From: Rubrivivax albus
GTDB lineage: Bacteria; Pseudomonadota; Gammaproteobacteria; Burkholderiales; Burkholderiaceae_C
Direction: 5' to 3'
Length of the DNA stretch: 64,000 nucleotides
NCBI RefSeq assembly: GCF_004016515.1
Contig: NZ_SACT01000002.1
Location: 124,001-188,000, forward strand
Shown here: positions 11,409 to 22,511 of the stretch, in pieces
How the letters are laid out: the number at the start of each line of letters is the position of its first letter
How positions within the stretch are numbered: the first letter of the stretch is position 1
Program-made: the position numbers and the translations under genes
The notes under the pieces: model-generated
What the model was told of the DNA's origin: nothing
Seen by the model: the letters and a program-made list of their open reading frames with translations, nothing else
The model's database searches: none

Positions 11409-13136
11409 ATGGCCCTGGAAACGACGGTCGAACCCCCCGCAAGCGCCCTGTCGGGCGTGGCCCGCGTGCTGGTGCATGCCGGCAAGCTCAACGCCAAGGC
11501 GGCGGAAGACATCCTGAAGTCGGCTCGCGAGCGCAAGGTGGGCTTCGTCTCGGCCGCCATCGGTGCCGGGGCCCTGCAGTCGGCCGACATGGCGCACACC
11601 TTGTCGGCCTCGCTGGCGCTGCCCTTGCTGGATCTGGCGGCCGTCGACCTGCAGAAGCTCCCGGCCAACGCCATCGACCGCAAGATCGCGCAGCAGTTCC
11701 AGGTCATCGCTCTGGGCAAGCGCGGCAATCGCCTGTTCATCGGCGGTGCCGACCCCACCGACCAAGAAGTCGTCGAGCGCATCAAGTTCGCCACCCAGCT
11801 CACGCCGGAATGGGTGGTCGTCGAGTACGACAAGCTGGCCAAGATCCTGGAGGCGCAGAGCACCAGCGCCAACGAGGCCATCAATACGCTGGCTGGCGGC
11901 GACTTCGAGTTCGACGTCACCGAGGAGGACACCACCGCGACCGCGGAGGCGCAGGACGTCACCACCGAGGTCGAGGATGCGCCGGTCGTGCGCTTCCTGC
12001 AGAAGATGCTGATCGACGCCATCAACATGCGCGCGTCGGACCTGCACTTCGAGCCCTACGAGTACCACTACCGCGTGCGCTTCCGCGTCGACGGGGAACT
12101 GCGCGAGATCACGCAGCCGCCGATCGCGATCAAGGACAAGCTGGCCTCGCGCATCAAGGTCATCAGCCGGATGGACATCTCCGAGAAGCGGGTGCCTCAG
12201 GACGGCCGGATGAAGCTGAAGTTCGGCAGCAAGGCCATCGACTTCCGCGTCAGCACGCTGCCCACGCTGTTTGGCGAGAAGGTGGTGATCCGGATCCTGG
12301 ACCCATCCAGCGCCAAGCTCGGCATCGAGGCCCTGGGCTACGAGAAGGCGGAGAAAGACCGCCTGCTGGCCGCGATCCAGCGCCCCTACGGCATGGTGCT
12401 CGTGACCGGCCCCACCGGCTCGGGCAAGACGGTTTCGCTCTACACCTGCCTGAACCTGCTCAACCAGCCGGGCGTGAACATCGCGACGGTGGAAGACCCG
12501 GCGGAAATCAACCTGCCCGGCATCAACCAGGTCAACGTCAACGACAAGGCCGGGCTCACCTTTGCCGCTGCCCTGAAGTCCTTCCTGCGCCAGGACCCGG
12601 ACATCATCATGGTCGGCGAGATCCGCGACCTGGAAACGGCCGACATCGCCATCAAGGCCGCGCAGACCGGCCACATGGTGATGAGCACGCTGCACACCAA
12701 CGACGGGCCGACCACGCTGACCCGCCTGATGAACATGGGCGTGGCGCCGTTCAACATCGCGTCGAGCGTGCTGTTGATCACGGCTCAGCGCCTGGCGCGC
12801 CGCCTGTGCGAGAACTGCAAGAAGCCGGCCGACTACCCTCGGGAAGCGTTGCTGAAGGCCGGTTTCCAGCCGGAGGAACTGGACGGCAACTGGAAGCCGT
12901 ACCGCGCCGTCGGCTGCTCCGCCTGCAACAACGGTTACAAAGGGCGTGTTGGTTTGTACCAAGTCATGCCGATAACGGAATCGATCCAGCGCATCATCCT
13001 GTCGGAAGGCACGGCGCTCGACATCGCCAAGCAGGCCCAGGCCGAAGGCGTGCGCGACCTCCGTCAATCCGGTCTGGTGAAGGTGCGTGCGGGCGTCACG
13101 ACGCTCGAGGAAGTCATCACCGTCACGAACGAGTAA
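11409..13136 (+). CDS. pilB: Type IV pilus assembly ATPase
   Basis: Cytoplasmic hexameric ATPase that powers pilus extension with PilC. It has an N-terminal GspE/MshE-like domain, then Walker A GPTGSGKT, the Asp box (VEDPAEINLPGINQVNVN), Walker B IIMVGEIRD and the His box (GHMVMSTLHTNDGPTTL). A tetracysteine zinc element (CENCKK... and ...CSACNN) follows. At 575 residues it is full length. It starts the run pilB-pilC-pilD-coaE-zapD-yacG; pilC begins 6 bp later. Confidence 0.96.
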   Translation: MALETTVEPPASALSGVARVLVHAGKLNAKAAEDILKSARERKVGFVSAAIGAGALQSADMAHTLSASLALPLLDLAAVDLQKLPANAIDRKIAQQFQVIALGKRGNRLFIGGADPTDQEVVERIKFATQLTPEWVVVEYDKLAKILEAQSTSANEAINTLAGGDFEFDVTEEDTTATAEAQDVTTEVEDAPVVRFLQKMLIDAINMRASDLHFEPYEYHYRVRFRVDGELREITQPPIAIKDKLASRIKVISRMDISEKRVPQDGRMKLKFGSKAIDFRVSTLPTLFGEKVVIRILDPSSAKLGIEALGYEKAEKDRLLAAIQRPYGMVLVTGPTGSGKTVSLYTCLNLLNQPGVNIATVEDPAEINLPGINQVNVNDKAGLTFAAALKSFLRQDPDIIMVGEIRDLETADIAIKAAQTGHMVMSTLHTNDGPTTLTRLMNMGVAPFNIASSVLLITAQRLARRLCENCKKPADYPREALLKAGFQPEELDGNWKPYRAVGCSACNNGYKGRVGLYQVMPITESIQRIILSEGTALDIAKQAQAEGVRDLRQSGLVKVRAGVTTLEEVITVTNE

Positions 13137-13142
13137 TCCTGC

Positions 13143-14366
13143 ATGGCCACAGCAAGCGCAGCCGCCCGCTCCCCGAAGGAACTGGTCTTCGAATGGGAGG
13201 GCAAGGACAAGAACGGCAAGGTCGTGCGTGGCGAGATCCGCGCCGGCGGCGAAGCGGTGGTCAGCGCCAGCCTGCGGCGCCAGGGCATCCTCGTCAGCAA
13301 GATCCGCAAGCGCCGCACCAGCGGTGGCAAGGCGATCAAGCAGAAGGACATCGCGATCTTCACGCGCCAGCTGGCCACGATGATGAAGGCCGGCGTGCCG
13401 CTGCTGCAGTCGTTCGACATCGTCGCGCGCGGCAGCACCAACCCGCGCCTGACCAAGCTGCTCAACGAGATCCGCAACGACGTGGAGACCGGCACCAGCC
13501 TGAGCTCGGCGTTCCGCAAGCACCCGATGTACTTCGACGCGCTGTACTGCAACCTCGTCGAGGCAGGTGAGGCAGGCGGCATCCTGGAAGCGCTGCTCGA
13601 CCGGCTGGCGCTGTACCAGGAAAAGACGATGGCCATCAAGGCCAAGATCAAGTCGGCGCTGATGTACCCGATCTCCGTGATCGTGGTCGCCTTCGTGGTG
13701 CTGACCGTGATCATGATCTTCGTGATCCCGGCCTTCAAGCAGGTGTTCTCGTCCTTTGGCGGCGAACTGCCCGCGCCCACGCTGGCCGTGATCGCGATGT
13801 CGGAGTTCTTCGTCAGCTGGTGGTACGTGATCTTCCCGCTGCTGTTCGGCGGCATCTACTTCTTCTTCGAATCGTGGAAACGCTCGGAGAAGATGCAGAA
13901 GGCGATGGACCGGTTGCTGCTGCGCATCCCGATCTTCGGCGACCTGATCAACAAGTCCATCATTGCGCGCTGGACGCGCACGCTGTCGACGATGTTCGCC
14001 GCCGGCGTGCCGCTGGTGGAGGCGCTGGACTCCGTCGGGGGTGCCTCGGGCAACGCCGTCTATGCCGAGGCCACCGAGCAGATCCAGAAGGACGTCTCCA
14101 CCGGCTCGGCACTGACCACGTCGATGACCGCCACCGGCGTGTTTCCGAACATGGTGCTGCAGATGGCGGCCATCGGCGAGGAATCCGGTTCGCTGGACCA
14201 CATGCTGGGCAAGGCGGCCGAGTTCTACGAGGACGAGGTCGACGAGATGGTCAAGGGCCTGTCCAGCCTGATGGAGCCCTTCATCATCGTGATCCTGGGC
14301 GTGCTGATCGGCGGCATCGTGGTGTCGATGTACCTGCCGATCTTCAAGCTCGGTGCCGTGGTCTGA
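13143..14366 (+). CDS. pilC: Type IV pilus inner-membrane platform protein
   Basis: GspF-type membrane platform that couples PilB to pilin insertion. It has two T2SSF domains, the first with IAIFTRQLATMMKAGVPLLQ and the second with WTRTLSTMFAAGVPLVEALD. Three hydrophobic segments are visible, near residues 178-200 (VIVVAFVVLTVIMIFVIPAF), 220-240 and the C-terminus (FIIVILGVLIGGIVVSMYLP). The product has 407 residues. Confidence 0.95.
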   Translation: MATASAAARSPKELVFEWEGKDKNGKVVRGEIRAGGEAVVSASLRRQGILVSKIRKRRTSGGKAIKQKDIAIFTRQLATMMKAGVPLLQSFDIVARGSTNPRLTKLLNEIRNDVETGTSLSSAFRKHPMYFDALYCNLVEAGEAGGILEALLDRLALYQEKTMAIKAKIKSALMYPISVIVVAFVVLTVIMIFVIPAFKQVFSSFGGELPAPTLAVIAMSEFFVSWWYVIFPLLFGGIYFFFESWKRSEKMQKAMDRLLLRIPIFGDLINKSIIARWTRTLSTMFAAGVPLVEALDSVGGASGNAVYAEATEQIQKDVSTGSALTTSMTATGVFPNMVLQMAAIGEESGSLDHMLGKAAEFYEDEVDEMVKGLSSLMEPFIIVILGVLIGGIVVSMYLPIFKLGAVV

Positions 14367-14379
14367 CGCGGCGGCCGGC

Positions 14380-15291
14380 ATGCTGGACCTGCTGCTGACC
14401 CCCTGGGGTCTGGGCCTGCTCGGCCTGCTGGTCGGCAGTTTCCTCAACGTGGTGGCGCACCGCATGCCGCTGATGCTGGAGCGGCAGTGGTGGGCCGACG
14501 TGGCCGGGCATCTGGCGGATGCCGCCTCGTTCGAGCGCGTCTTCTCGCGCAAGCCGCCTGCGCCGGTGGAGCAGGTTGCCAAGGCGCTGGAAGGGTCGCT
14601 CGGCAGCCTGCCGGCCCTGGGCTTGGCAAGGCCGGCGTCGCGCTGCCCCGCCTGCGGCCACCGGATCCGCTGGTACGAGAACATTCCCGTCGTGTCGTGG
14701 CTGGCGCTGCGTGGTCGCTGCTCGGCCTGCAAGACGCCCATCGGCCTGCGTTACCCGTTTGTCGAACTGCTCACCGCGGCGCTCTTCGCCGCCGTGGCCT
14801 GGCGCTTCGGCCCGCAGCCGCTGGCGTTGATGTGGTGCGCCGTCGTGGCCGTGCTGCTGGCGCTGACGCTGATCGACTGGGACACCACGGTGCTGCCCGA
14901 TGCGCTGACCCTGCCACTGCTGTGGGGTGCCCTCGTGGCGGCGGCGCTGGGCTGGTCGCTGCCGCTGGACCAGGCCGTCTGGGGCGCGGTGGCGGGCTAC
15001 CTGTCGTTGTGGTCGGTGTACTGGCTGTTCAAGCTCACCACCGGCAAGGAAGGCATGGGCTACGGCGACTTCAAGCTGCTCGCCGCGCTTGGAGCCTGGC
15101 TGTCGTGGCAGGCCATCCTGCCCATCATCCTGTTCGCGTCGGTGCTGGGCGCCATCATCGGCATCGGGATGAAGTTCAGTGGCGCGCTTCGCGAGGGCCG
15201 CTACGTGCCGTTCGGGCCGTTCCTCGCCGGCGGCGGGGTGGGCGTGCTGTTGTTCGGCCTGCCCACGGTGCTGGGTTGGATCGGCTGGTGA
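14380..15291 (+). CDS. pilD: Prepilin peptidase / N-methyltransferase
   Basis: Inner-membrane aspartyl protease that cleaves the prepilin leader and methylates the new N-terminus. GSFLNVVAHRMP marks the N-terminal domain, and the two CxxC pairs (CPACGHR, CSACKTP) flank YENIPVVSWLALRGR. The catalytic aspartates are in LIDWDTTVLPD and GYGDFKLLAALGAWL. Several transmembrane helices follow. The ATG at 14380 (MLDLLLTPW), 13 bp after the pilC stop, is preferred over a GTG at 14353 that overlaps pilC. It gives 303 residues. Confidence 0.94.
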   Translation: MLDLLLTPWGLGLLGLLVGSFLNVVAHRMPLMLERQWWADVAGHLADAASFERVFSRKPPAPVEQVAKALEGSLGSLPALGLARPASRCPACGHRIRWYENIPVVSWLALRGRCSACKTPIGLRYPFVELLTAALFAAVAWRFGPQPLALMWCAVVAVLLALTLIDWDTTVLPDALTLPLLWGALVAAALGWSLPLDQAVWGAVAGYLSLWSVYWLFKLTTGKEGMGYGDFKLLAALGAWLSWQAILPIILFASVLGAIIGIGMKFSGALREGRYVPFGPFLAGGGVGVLLFGLPTVLGWIGW

Positions 15292-15304
15292 GCAACGGCC
15301 TCGT

Positions 15305-15925
15305 GTGATCACCCGCATCGGCCTGACTGGCGGCATCGGCAGCGGCAAGAGCACGGTCGCCGCCGAATTCGTGGCCTGCGGCGCCTGGCTGGTGGATACC
15401 GATGCCATCGCGCGCGCCTTGACAGAGCCGGGCGGTGCCGCCATCCCGGCAGTGGCGGCATCCTTTGGTGACGACGTCATCGATGCGCGCGGGGCGCTCG
15501 ACCGCGATCGCATGCGCGCCTTGGTCTTCGCCGACCCTGATGCCAAACGGCGCCTGGAGGCGCTGCTGCACCCGCTGATCGGCCGCGTGGCCGACGCTCG
15601 GGCGGCGCAGTCGCCGGGGCTTCCCGTGGTGTTCGACGTGCCCCTGCTGGCCGAGAGTGCGCACTGGCGGGCGCGCGTCGACCGCATCGTCGTGGTCGAC
15701 TGCCCGGAGACCACCCAGGTCCGTCGCGTGGTGGCACGCTCCGGCTGGACCGAGGAGGCCGTGCGACGCGTCATCGCGCAACAGGCCACGCGCGAGCGGC
15801 GACGCGCCATCGCCGACGCCGTGATCCACAACGACGAGTCGATGTCGTTGCCAGACCTCCGCTCGGTGGCCCGGCGGCTCTGGCAGGCCTGGACGCGAGC
15901 CTCCGCACCCCCTGTGGAACAATAG
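15305..15925 (+). CDS. coaE: Dephospho-CoA kinase
   Basis: Last step of CoA synthesis, phosphorylating dephospho-CoA. P-loop GLTGGIGSGKST is at the very N-terminus, followed by VDTDAIAR and FDVPLLAES. The GTG start at 15305 (VITRIGLTGG) matches the short N-terminus of the family; a longer reading from 15179 overlaps pilD and is rejected. The product has 206 residues. It lies 13 bp after pilD, a conserved neighbour in beta- and gammaproteobacteria. Confidence 0.95.
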   Translation: MITRIGLTGGIGSGKSTVAAEFVACGAWLVDTDAIARALTEPGGAAIPAVAASFGDDVIDARGALDRDRMRALVFADPDAKRRLEALLHPLIGRVADARAAQSPGLPVVFDVPLLAESAHWRARVDRIVVVDCPETTQVRRVVARSGWTEEAVRRVIAQQATRERRRAIADAVIHNDESMSLPDLRSVARRLWQAWTRASAPPVEQ

Positions 15926-15930
15926 TCCGC

Positions 15931-16692
15931 GTGGCGTCGGTCCTGTACGAGTATCCGTTCAACGAGAGCATCCGCACGATGCTGCGGCTCGAGCATCTCT
16001 TCGACCGCCTGCACCGGCTGGTCGCGCGCGACGAAGCCATCGATCACCACTTTGCCCTGGCCACGCTGTTCGAGATCGTCGAAGTCGCGTCGCGGGCTGA
16101 CCTGAAGTCCGACCTGCTGAAGGAGCTGGAGCGCCACCGCACGCAGTTCCAGGCCTACCGCGGCAATCCGCACGTGGCCGAGTCGGCGCTCGACGAGGTC
16201 ATCGGGCGCATCGAGGCCGCGCACACCGGGCTGAACCAGCTGGCCGGCAAGGCTGGCCAGACCCTGGCCGGCAACGAATGGCTCACCAGCATCCGCAGCC
16301 GGATCAGCATCCCGGGCGGCACCTGCGAATTCGACCTGCCAGCGTACTTCGCCTGGCAGCAGCTGCCGCCGGAGCAGCGGCGTGGCGACCTCCAGCGCTG
16401 GGTGGCCACCGTCCTGCCGGTGGACCACGCCTTGCGCGTGCTGCTGGGCCTGCTGCGCGACAGCGGCACGCCGCAGCGCGTGGCCGCGCCCGGCGGCCAG
16501 TTCCAGCAGAGTCTGCCCCAGGGCCGCAGCTACCACCTGCTGCGCGTGCGTCTGGACGATGGCACCGCCGTCGTGCCCGAGATCACCGGCCACCGCCTGA
16601 TGGTGTCGGTGCGCTTCATGCGTCCGGACGGTGACGCGCGGCTGCGCCCCTGCAACACCGACACCAGCTTCGAGCTGACCCTTTGCGCATGA
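15931..16692 (+). CDS. zapD: Cell division protein ZapD
   Basis: FtsZ-binding protein that bundles FtsZ filaments at midcell. YEYPFNESIRTMLRLEHLF at the N-terminus and the later ALATLFEIVEVASRADLKSD are diagnostic of the ZapD/YacF family. At 253 residues it is full length. The start is GTG at 15931, 5 bp after coaE, keeping the coaE-zapD-yacG order. Confidence 0.95.
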   Translation: MASVLYEYPFNESIRTMLRLEHLFDRLHRLVARDEAIDHHFALATLFEIVEVASRADLKSDLLKELERHRTQFQAYRGNPHVAESALDEVIGRIEAAHTGLNQLAGKAGQTLAGNEWLTSIRSRISIPGGTCEFDLPAYFAWQQLPPEQRRGDLQRWVATVLPVDHALRVLLGLLRDSGTPQRVAAPGGQFQQSLPQGRSYHLLRVRLDDGTAVVPEITGHRLMVSVRFMRPDGDARLRPCNTDTSFELTLCA

Positions 16693-16741
16693 CGAGGCCG
16701 ATCACCGCCAGCTGGCACCGACCAGGCCCCGGCGCCAGCGC

Positions 16742-16960
16742 ATGAACGGCGTCCGCGAGGTCCACTGCCCCACATGCCGGCAGCTGACGGTCTATGCGGC
16801 CGACAACCCCTGGCGGCCGTTCTGCAGCGCCCGATGCCGTGGCATGGACCTCGGCGCCTGGGCCAGCGAGGATTACCGCGTGGCCACCACGCCACCAGCC
16901 GACGCGGATCCCGACGCGCCGCGCTCGCCCATCGACCGCGAAGGCGATCGCGACCGCTGA
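16742..16960 (+). CDS. yacG: DNA gyrase inhibitor YacG
   Basis: A small zinc protein reported in E. coli to bind GyrB and inhibit gyrase. The CPTC pair near the N-terminus and FCSARCRGMDLGAWASEDYR complete the four-cysteine zinc site. The product has 72 residues with an acidic, disordered tail. It ends the pil-coaE-zapD-yacG run. Confidence 0.93.
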   Translation: MNGVREVHCPTCRQLTVYAADNPWRPFCSARCRGMDLGAWASEDYRVATTPPADADPDAPRSPIDREGDRDR

Positions 16961-17005
16961 ACGGCGCGCGGTAACGCACACCCTCCTGGCCTTTGCGGGC
17001 ACTCC

Positions 17006-17033
17006 TTGAAGCGCCACGCGCCGTCCCTATAAT
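17006..17033 (+). promoter_or_regulatory. groESL promoter (sigma-70-like with sigma-32-like features)
   Basis: TTGAAG at 17006-17011 and TATAAT at 17028-17033 are spaced 16 bp apart, fitting sigma-70. The same DNA reads CTTGAAg, then 13 bp, then CCCTAT, which resembles a sigma-32 heat-shock promoter. The expected start is within or just before the CIRCE repeat. Confidence 0.65.
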
Positions 17034-17040
17034 CAGCTTG

Positions 17041-17067
17041 TTAGCACTCGCGGCTCGCGAGTGCTGA
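17041..17067 (+). promoter_or_regulatory. CIRCE operator (HrcA site)
   Basis: TTAGCACTC, 9 bp, then GAGTGCTGA matches the CIRCE consensus TTAGCACTC-N9-GAGTGCTAA at 17 of 18 positions. It lies just downstream of the -10 element, so HrcA bound here would block initiation of groES-groEL. Confidence 0.93.
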
Positions 17068-17170
17068 TGACGAACCGCCGGTCCTCCGGCGTGTGTTCCG
17101 TCAAAGTTCAGTTATTGCTCACTTCGAGCGGTAGATCCATTCAACGACAGACTTTCGACAGGAGTCCTCC

Positions 17171-17461
17171 ATGAAGCTGCGTCCGTTGCACGATCGCGTG
17201 ATCGTCAAGCGCCTGGAAAACGAGACCAAGACGGCCTCCGGCATCGTGATCCCCGACAACGCCGCCGAGAAGCCCGACCAGGGCGAAGTCCTGGCCGTGG
17301 GCCCGGGCAAGCGCAACGACAAGGGCGATTTCGTGGCCCTGAACATCAAGGTCGGCGACCGTGTGCTGTTTGGCAAGTACAGCGGCCAGACCGTCAAGGT
17401 CGATGGCGAAGAACTGCTGGTCATGAAGGAAGACGACCTCTTCGCGGTCGTCGAGAAGTAA
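17171..17461 (+). CDS. groES: Co-chaperonin GroES
   Basis: Heptameric lid of the GroEL chamber. [18 protein letters not shown] and the mobile loop [18 protein letters not shown] are typical. The product has 96 residues. A good ribosome-binding site (AGGAG) lies upstream. It is controlled by the CIRCE/promoter region at 17006-17067. Confidence 0.98.
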   Translation: MKLRPLHDRVIVKRLENETKTASGIVIPDNAAEKPDQGEVLAVGPGKRNDKGDFVALNIKVGDRVLFGKYSGQTVKVDGEELLVMKEDDLFAVVEK

Positions 17462-19243
<1,782 letters not shown>

Positions 19244-19286
19244 GCAGCCTTGCCAGTCGCCAACGGCCGCAAGGCCGTGTCGCGAG

Positions 19287-19319
19287 GGGCCCACGCCGGC
19301 AACGGCGCGGGCCCTTTTT
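19287..19319 (+). terminator. groESL terminator
   Basis: A 12-bp stem GGGCCCaCGCCG/CGGCGcGGGCCC with one mismatch, loop GCAA, followed by TTTTT. Confidence 0.9.
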
Positions 19320-19361
19320 CGTGGCTTGGACGATTTCTCCGTGCGTCGATAATCAGGCGCA

Positions 19362-21050
19362 ATGAACGGCCGCCTCGCCAACGCCCGCCTGCAGTTCATC
19401 GACGACGAGTTGATGCGGCTGCCCATGGTCGCCGACCAGGTCTTCGACGTCACCTGGCGCGCCATGACCGACAACGTGCCGGGGCTCGACCACCACGAGC
19501 GCGGCATCGTGGCCGAACTGCTGCAGTCCGGGCCGGCCCACCGCGGGCGGCTGGTGGAGCGCTTCGTCGACGCCGTCCGCCGCCACGTGCGTGCCGAGGC
19601 TGCCGGCCAGGCGCCTGCGCAGGCGGCGCCGGCCGCAGCGCCGGCCCTTGGCCTTTCGCTGCTGGACGAGACCGAGATCGCCGCCGACGTCGAGACCTCG
19701 CATGCCATCGAGGCCATCCGCAGCGTGGCCGAACACGAACTGCGGGAGCTGTCGGCCTACGTCTCGGCCCTGGCCGGTGACCCGGACGTCTCGCGCGACC
19801 ACAACCCCTTCCGCGCCGAAACCTATGCACAGGCCCTGTGGGAGGCGGCCCAGGCCCTGCCCCTGGGGCGCGCCTACCAGACCCGCCTGATGCGCCATGC
19901 GGCGCAGCCCCTGGCCCAGGTGCTGCGCAAGGCCTATGCCGGTGCCTGTGCGCGGCTGGAATCGCAGGGCATCGAACCGGCCACCTACCGCACACTCATC
20001 CTGCCCGGGGGCAAGCGCAGCACGCGCCCGTCGGAATCGTGGCAGGGCGAAGGATCGCCCACGCTGCACATGGTGCGCCAGAAGCTGCCAGCGCCGATCG
20101 AAGCGGCCCAGGACCCGGCGACCAGCCAGGTGCCGCTGGAGCGCGTGATCGCCGACGTCGACCAAGCACTGCGCGCGCTGCCCGCGGATGCGCCGCCCAC
20201 CGTGCGTGCCCAGCTGCTGGAGTCCCAGCGGGCCCGCATGGTGCGCCATGCGCGGTCCTCGGTCGACCAGCAGGTCATCGAGATGCTCTCGCGGCTGTTC
20301 GAGGCCATGCTGTCCGACCCGCGGATCGCGCGCGACATCCGCGCCGTGCTGGCCCGCCTGCAGCCATCGGCCCTGCGCCTGGTGCTGCGCGACGACAGCG
20401 CGCTCGACGACTACACGCACCCTATCTGGCGGTTCATGGACATGACGGCTCACCAGGCCGCGCTGCACGCCGAAGGCAGTGCCGAACGCGAGGCCGTGCT
20501 CCAGCTGGCCGAGCAGCTCATCGACACCATGGCGCGCGAACCCGTGCCCGAGGCCTCGCTCTACCGCCGCGGCCTCGACCGCCTGCTGGCCGAGGACCGC
20601 GCAAGGTTCGAAGCGCGCCTGCAGCGGGCAAGCGCCGACATCGAGGCCTTGCAGCAGAAGGAGGACAGCCTGGTCGGCGGCGCGCCACCGCCCACCGGTG
20701 CCGGCCCGCTCGACGAAGGTCAGCTCGACACCGTGCCCGCGGATCTGCTGGACAACCTGCCCGGCGCTGGAAAGCAGGAGGCCGACCCGCCCGAATGGCT
20801 GCGCCAGCGGCGGGTGGGCGACTGGCTGCGCATCTTCATCCAGGGCCAGTGGCAGCGCGTGCAACTGCTGCACATCGGCCGCCACGGCGAGGCCTACCTG
20901 TTCGGCCGCGGCCAGGCCGACGACACCGTCGCCCTGCGCCGCGCCGCGCTGCTGCGCCTGCGCGCCGAGGGGCTGCTGAAGGTGCTGCGCATCCGCTCGA
21001 TGCTGCGCTCCGCCGCCGTCCAGGTGCTGCGCAACGCCGAGAAGACCTGA
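19362..21050 (+). CDS. DUF1631 family protein
   Basis: Predicted cytoplasmic protein of unknown function. The N-terminal helical part (NARLQFIDDELMRLPMVADQVFDVTW), the central VEMLSRLFEAML-like region (QQVIEMLSRLFEAMLSDPRI) with LLVLRDDSALDDYTHPIWRF-like text, and a C-terminal PilZ-like stretch (GDWLRIFIQGQWQRVQLLHIG) fit the DUF1631 pattern in betaproteobacteria. It has no signal peptide or membrane segment. An Ala/Pro linker is near residues 80-95. At 562 residues it is shorter than many relatives. The C-terminal PilZ resemblance is an inference from the pattern alone. Confidence 0.75.
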   Translation: MNGRLANARLQFIDDELMRLPMVADQVFDVTWRAMTDNVPGLDHHERGIVAELLQSGPAHRGRLVERFVDAVRRHVRAEAAGQAPAQAAPAAAPALGLSLLDETEIAADVETSHAIEAIRSVAEHELRELSAYVSALAGDPDVSRDHNPFRAETYAQALWEAAQALPLGRAYQTRLMRHAAQPLAQVLRKAYAGACARLESQGIEPATYRTLILPGGKRSTRPSESWQGEGSPTLHMVRQKLPAPIEAAQDPATSQVPLERVIADVDQALRALPADAPPTVRAQLLESQRARMVRHARSSVDQQVIEMLSRLFEAMLSDPRIARDIRAVLARLQPSALRLVLRDDSALDDYTHPIWRFMDMTAHQAALHAEGSAEREAVLQLAEQLIDTMAREPVPEASLYRRGLDRLLAEDRARFEARLQRASADIEALQQKEDSLVGGAPPPTGAGPLDEGQLDTVPADLLDNLPGAGKQEADPPEWLRQRRVGDWLRIFIQGQWQRVQLLHIGRHGEAYLFGRGQADDTVALRRAALLRLRAEGLLKVLRIRSMLRSAAVQVLRNAEKT

Positions 21051-21078
21051 GCGGCCCGGGCCCAGCGTTCGCGCCAGG

Positions 21079-21768
21079 TCAGTCGGCCGCCGGGTGCACC
21101 CACCCCCAGAGGTGGGCCGCCGCGTCGCCCAGACCCTGCTTGGACAAGGCAGAGAAGAGCAGCAGACCAACGTCGGCCTCGTCGCTGGCCACGTCGGCCA
21201 GCACGACCTGGGCCGCGGCCAGTGATTTCTGCGCATCACGCCGCGACAGCTTGTCGGCCTTGGTCAGCAGCACGAGCAGACGCACTTCACCGCTGAGGAC
21301 GCGGGGCGCGATGAGGGCCAGCAGGCGCTGGTCCAGCGGCGTGAAGCCCTGCCGCGAGTCGACCATCATCACCACCCCCGCGAGGTTGCGCCGGTACTGC
21401 AGGTACGACGCCATCACCTCCTGCCAGCGCAGCTTGGCCCCGCGGTCGACCGCCGCGTAACCATAGCCCGGCAGGTCGGCCAGACGAGCGTCGGGCGCAT
21501 CCTTCGGACCGATGTCGAACAGGTTGATGTGCTGAGTCCGCCCCGGGGTGCGCGATGCGAAAGCCAGGCGACGCTGTTGCGCCAGCGTGTTGATCGCGGT
21601 CGACTTGCCGGCATTGCTGCGGCCGACGAACGCCAGCTCCGGCAACTCGTCGACCGGCAGTTCCGGCAGCCGGCTGGCGGTGGTCAGGAAGCGTGCGCCA
21701 TGCGCCCAGGCCAGCGCGCGCGCATGGGGATCCAGGGGCGCCACGGCAGGCGGCGAAGCGAACGTCAT
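21079..21768 (-). CDS. engB: Ribosome biogenesis GTP-binding protein YihA/YsxC (EngB)
   Basis: GTPase for 50S subunit assembly. G1 GRSNAGKST, G2 region TPGRTQHINLF, G3 DLPGYGYA and G4 TKADK are intact. The start at 21768 (MTFASPPAV) gives 229 residues; an upstream in-frame start at 21831 would run into the divergent cytochrome promoter and is rejected. Divergent from the cytochrome c4 gene, an arrangement common in this group. Confidence 0.95.
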   Translation of the reverse strand: MTFASPPAVAPLDPHARALAWAHGARFLTTASRLPELPVDELPELAFVGRSNAGKSTAINTLAQQRRLAFASRTPGRTQHINLFDIGPKDAPDARLADLPGYGYAAVDRGAKLRWQEVMASYLQYRRNLAGVVMMVDSRQGFTPLDQRLLALIAPRVLSGEVRLLVLLTKADKLSRRDAQKSLAAAQVVLADVASDEADVGLLLFSALSKQGLGDAAAHLWGWVHPAAD

Positions 21769-21850
21769 GGGACATTGTAAAATCTTCGGGTTTGAACCCA
21801 TGCGCCCTCGCCCCGTGCGGCGGCGTGTCACTCACCCGCCTGACCCGAGC

Positions 21851-22483
21851 ATGACATCCACCGCCCTGCGTTCCGCCTGGTCGCTCGCCGCCCTCGCCCT
21901 GGCCACCCTCCCGGCGCTGGCCGCCGGCGCCGGCGCTCCCGCCGCCAAGCCCGACCTCGCCAAGGGGCAGGCCGCCTCGGCCGTGTGCCAGGCCTGCCAC
22001 ACGGCGGACGGCTCGCGCGGTGCCTCGGCCAACCCCATCCTGGCCGGCCAGTTTCCCGAGTACCTGGCCAAGCAGCTGCACGACTTCAAGTCGGGCAAGC
22101 GCCAGAACGCCATCATGCAGGGCATGGCCGCCGCGCTGAGCGAAGAGGACATCGTCAACATCGCCGCCTTCTACGCGAGCAAGCAGGCCAAGCCGGGCGC
22201 AGCGCGGAACAAGGACACTGTGCTGCTGGGCGAGCGCATCTGGCGTGGCGGCATCGCCGACCGCAAGATCCCGGCCTGCTCGGGCTGCCATGGCCCGGCT
22301 GGCGCGGGCCTGCCGATCCAGTACCCGGCACTGGCCGGCCAACATGCCGAGTACACCGAAGCGCAGCTGCTGGCCTTCCGCTCCGGCGCCCGCGCCAACA
22401 ACGCCCAGATGACGGGCGTGGCCGCAAAAATGAACGACGCGGAGATCAAGGCCGTGGCCGACTACATCGCCGGCCTGCGCTGA
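21851..22483 (+). CDS. Di-haem cytochrome c4-like protein
   Basis: Periplasmic electron carrier with two c-type haems. A signal peptide (about residues 1-25, ending ALAAGA) is followed by CQACH and, in the second half, CSGCH. Each half ends with a distal Met motif (IMQGMAAALSEEDIVNIAAFY and AQMTGVAAKMNDAEIKAVADYI), the internal duplication of cytochrome c4. The product has 210 residues. It is divergent from engB and ends at a strong terminator. It may deliver electrons to a haem-copper oxidase (inference). Confidence 0.93.
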   Translation: MTSTALRSAWSLAALALATLPALAAGAGAPAAKPDLAKGQAASAVCQACHTADGSRGASANPILAGQFPEYLAKQLHDFKSGKRQNAIMQGMAAALSEEDIVNIAAFYASKQAKPGAARNKDTVLLGERIWRGGIADRKIPACSGCHGPAGAGLPIQYPALAGQHAEYTEAQLLAFRSGARANNAQMTGVAAKMNDAEIKAVADYIAGLR

Positions 22484-22511
22484 CCCGCAGCGCCACAGGC
22501 GCAAAGACCCT

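Noticed and set aside
11286..14741. Very long open frame (1,151 codons) on the minus strand across pilB-pilC
   Set aside because: It is antisense to well-supported pilB and pilC, is His/Arg/Gln-rich and has no motif. High GC at third positions creates such mirror frames.
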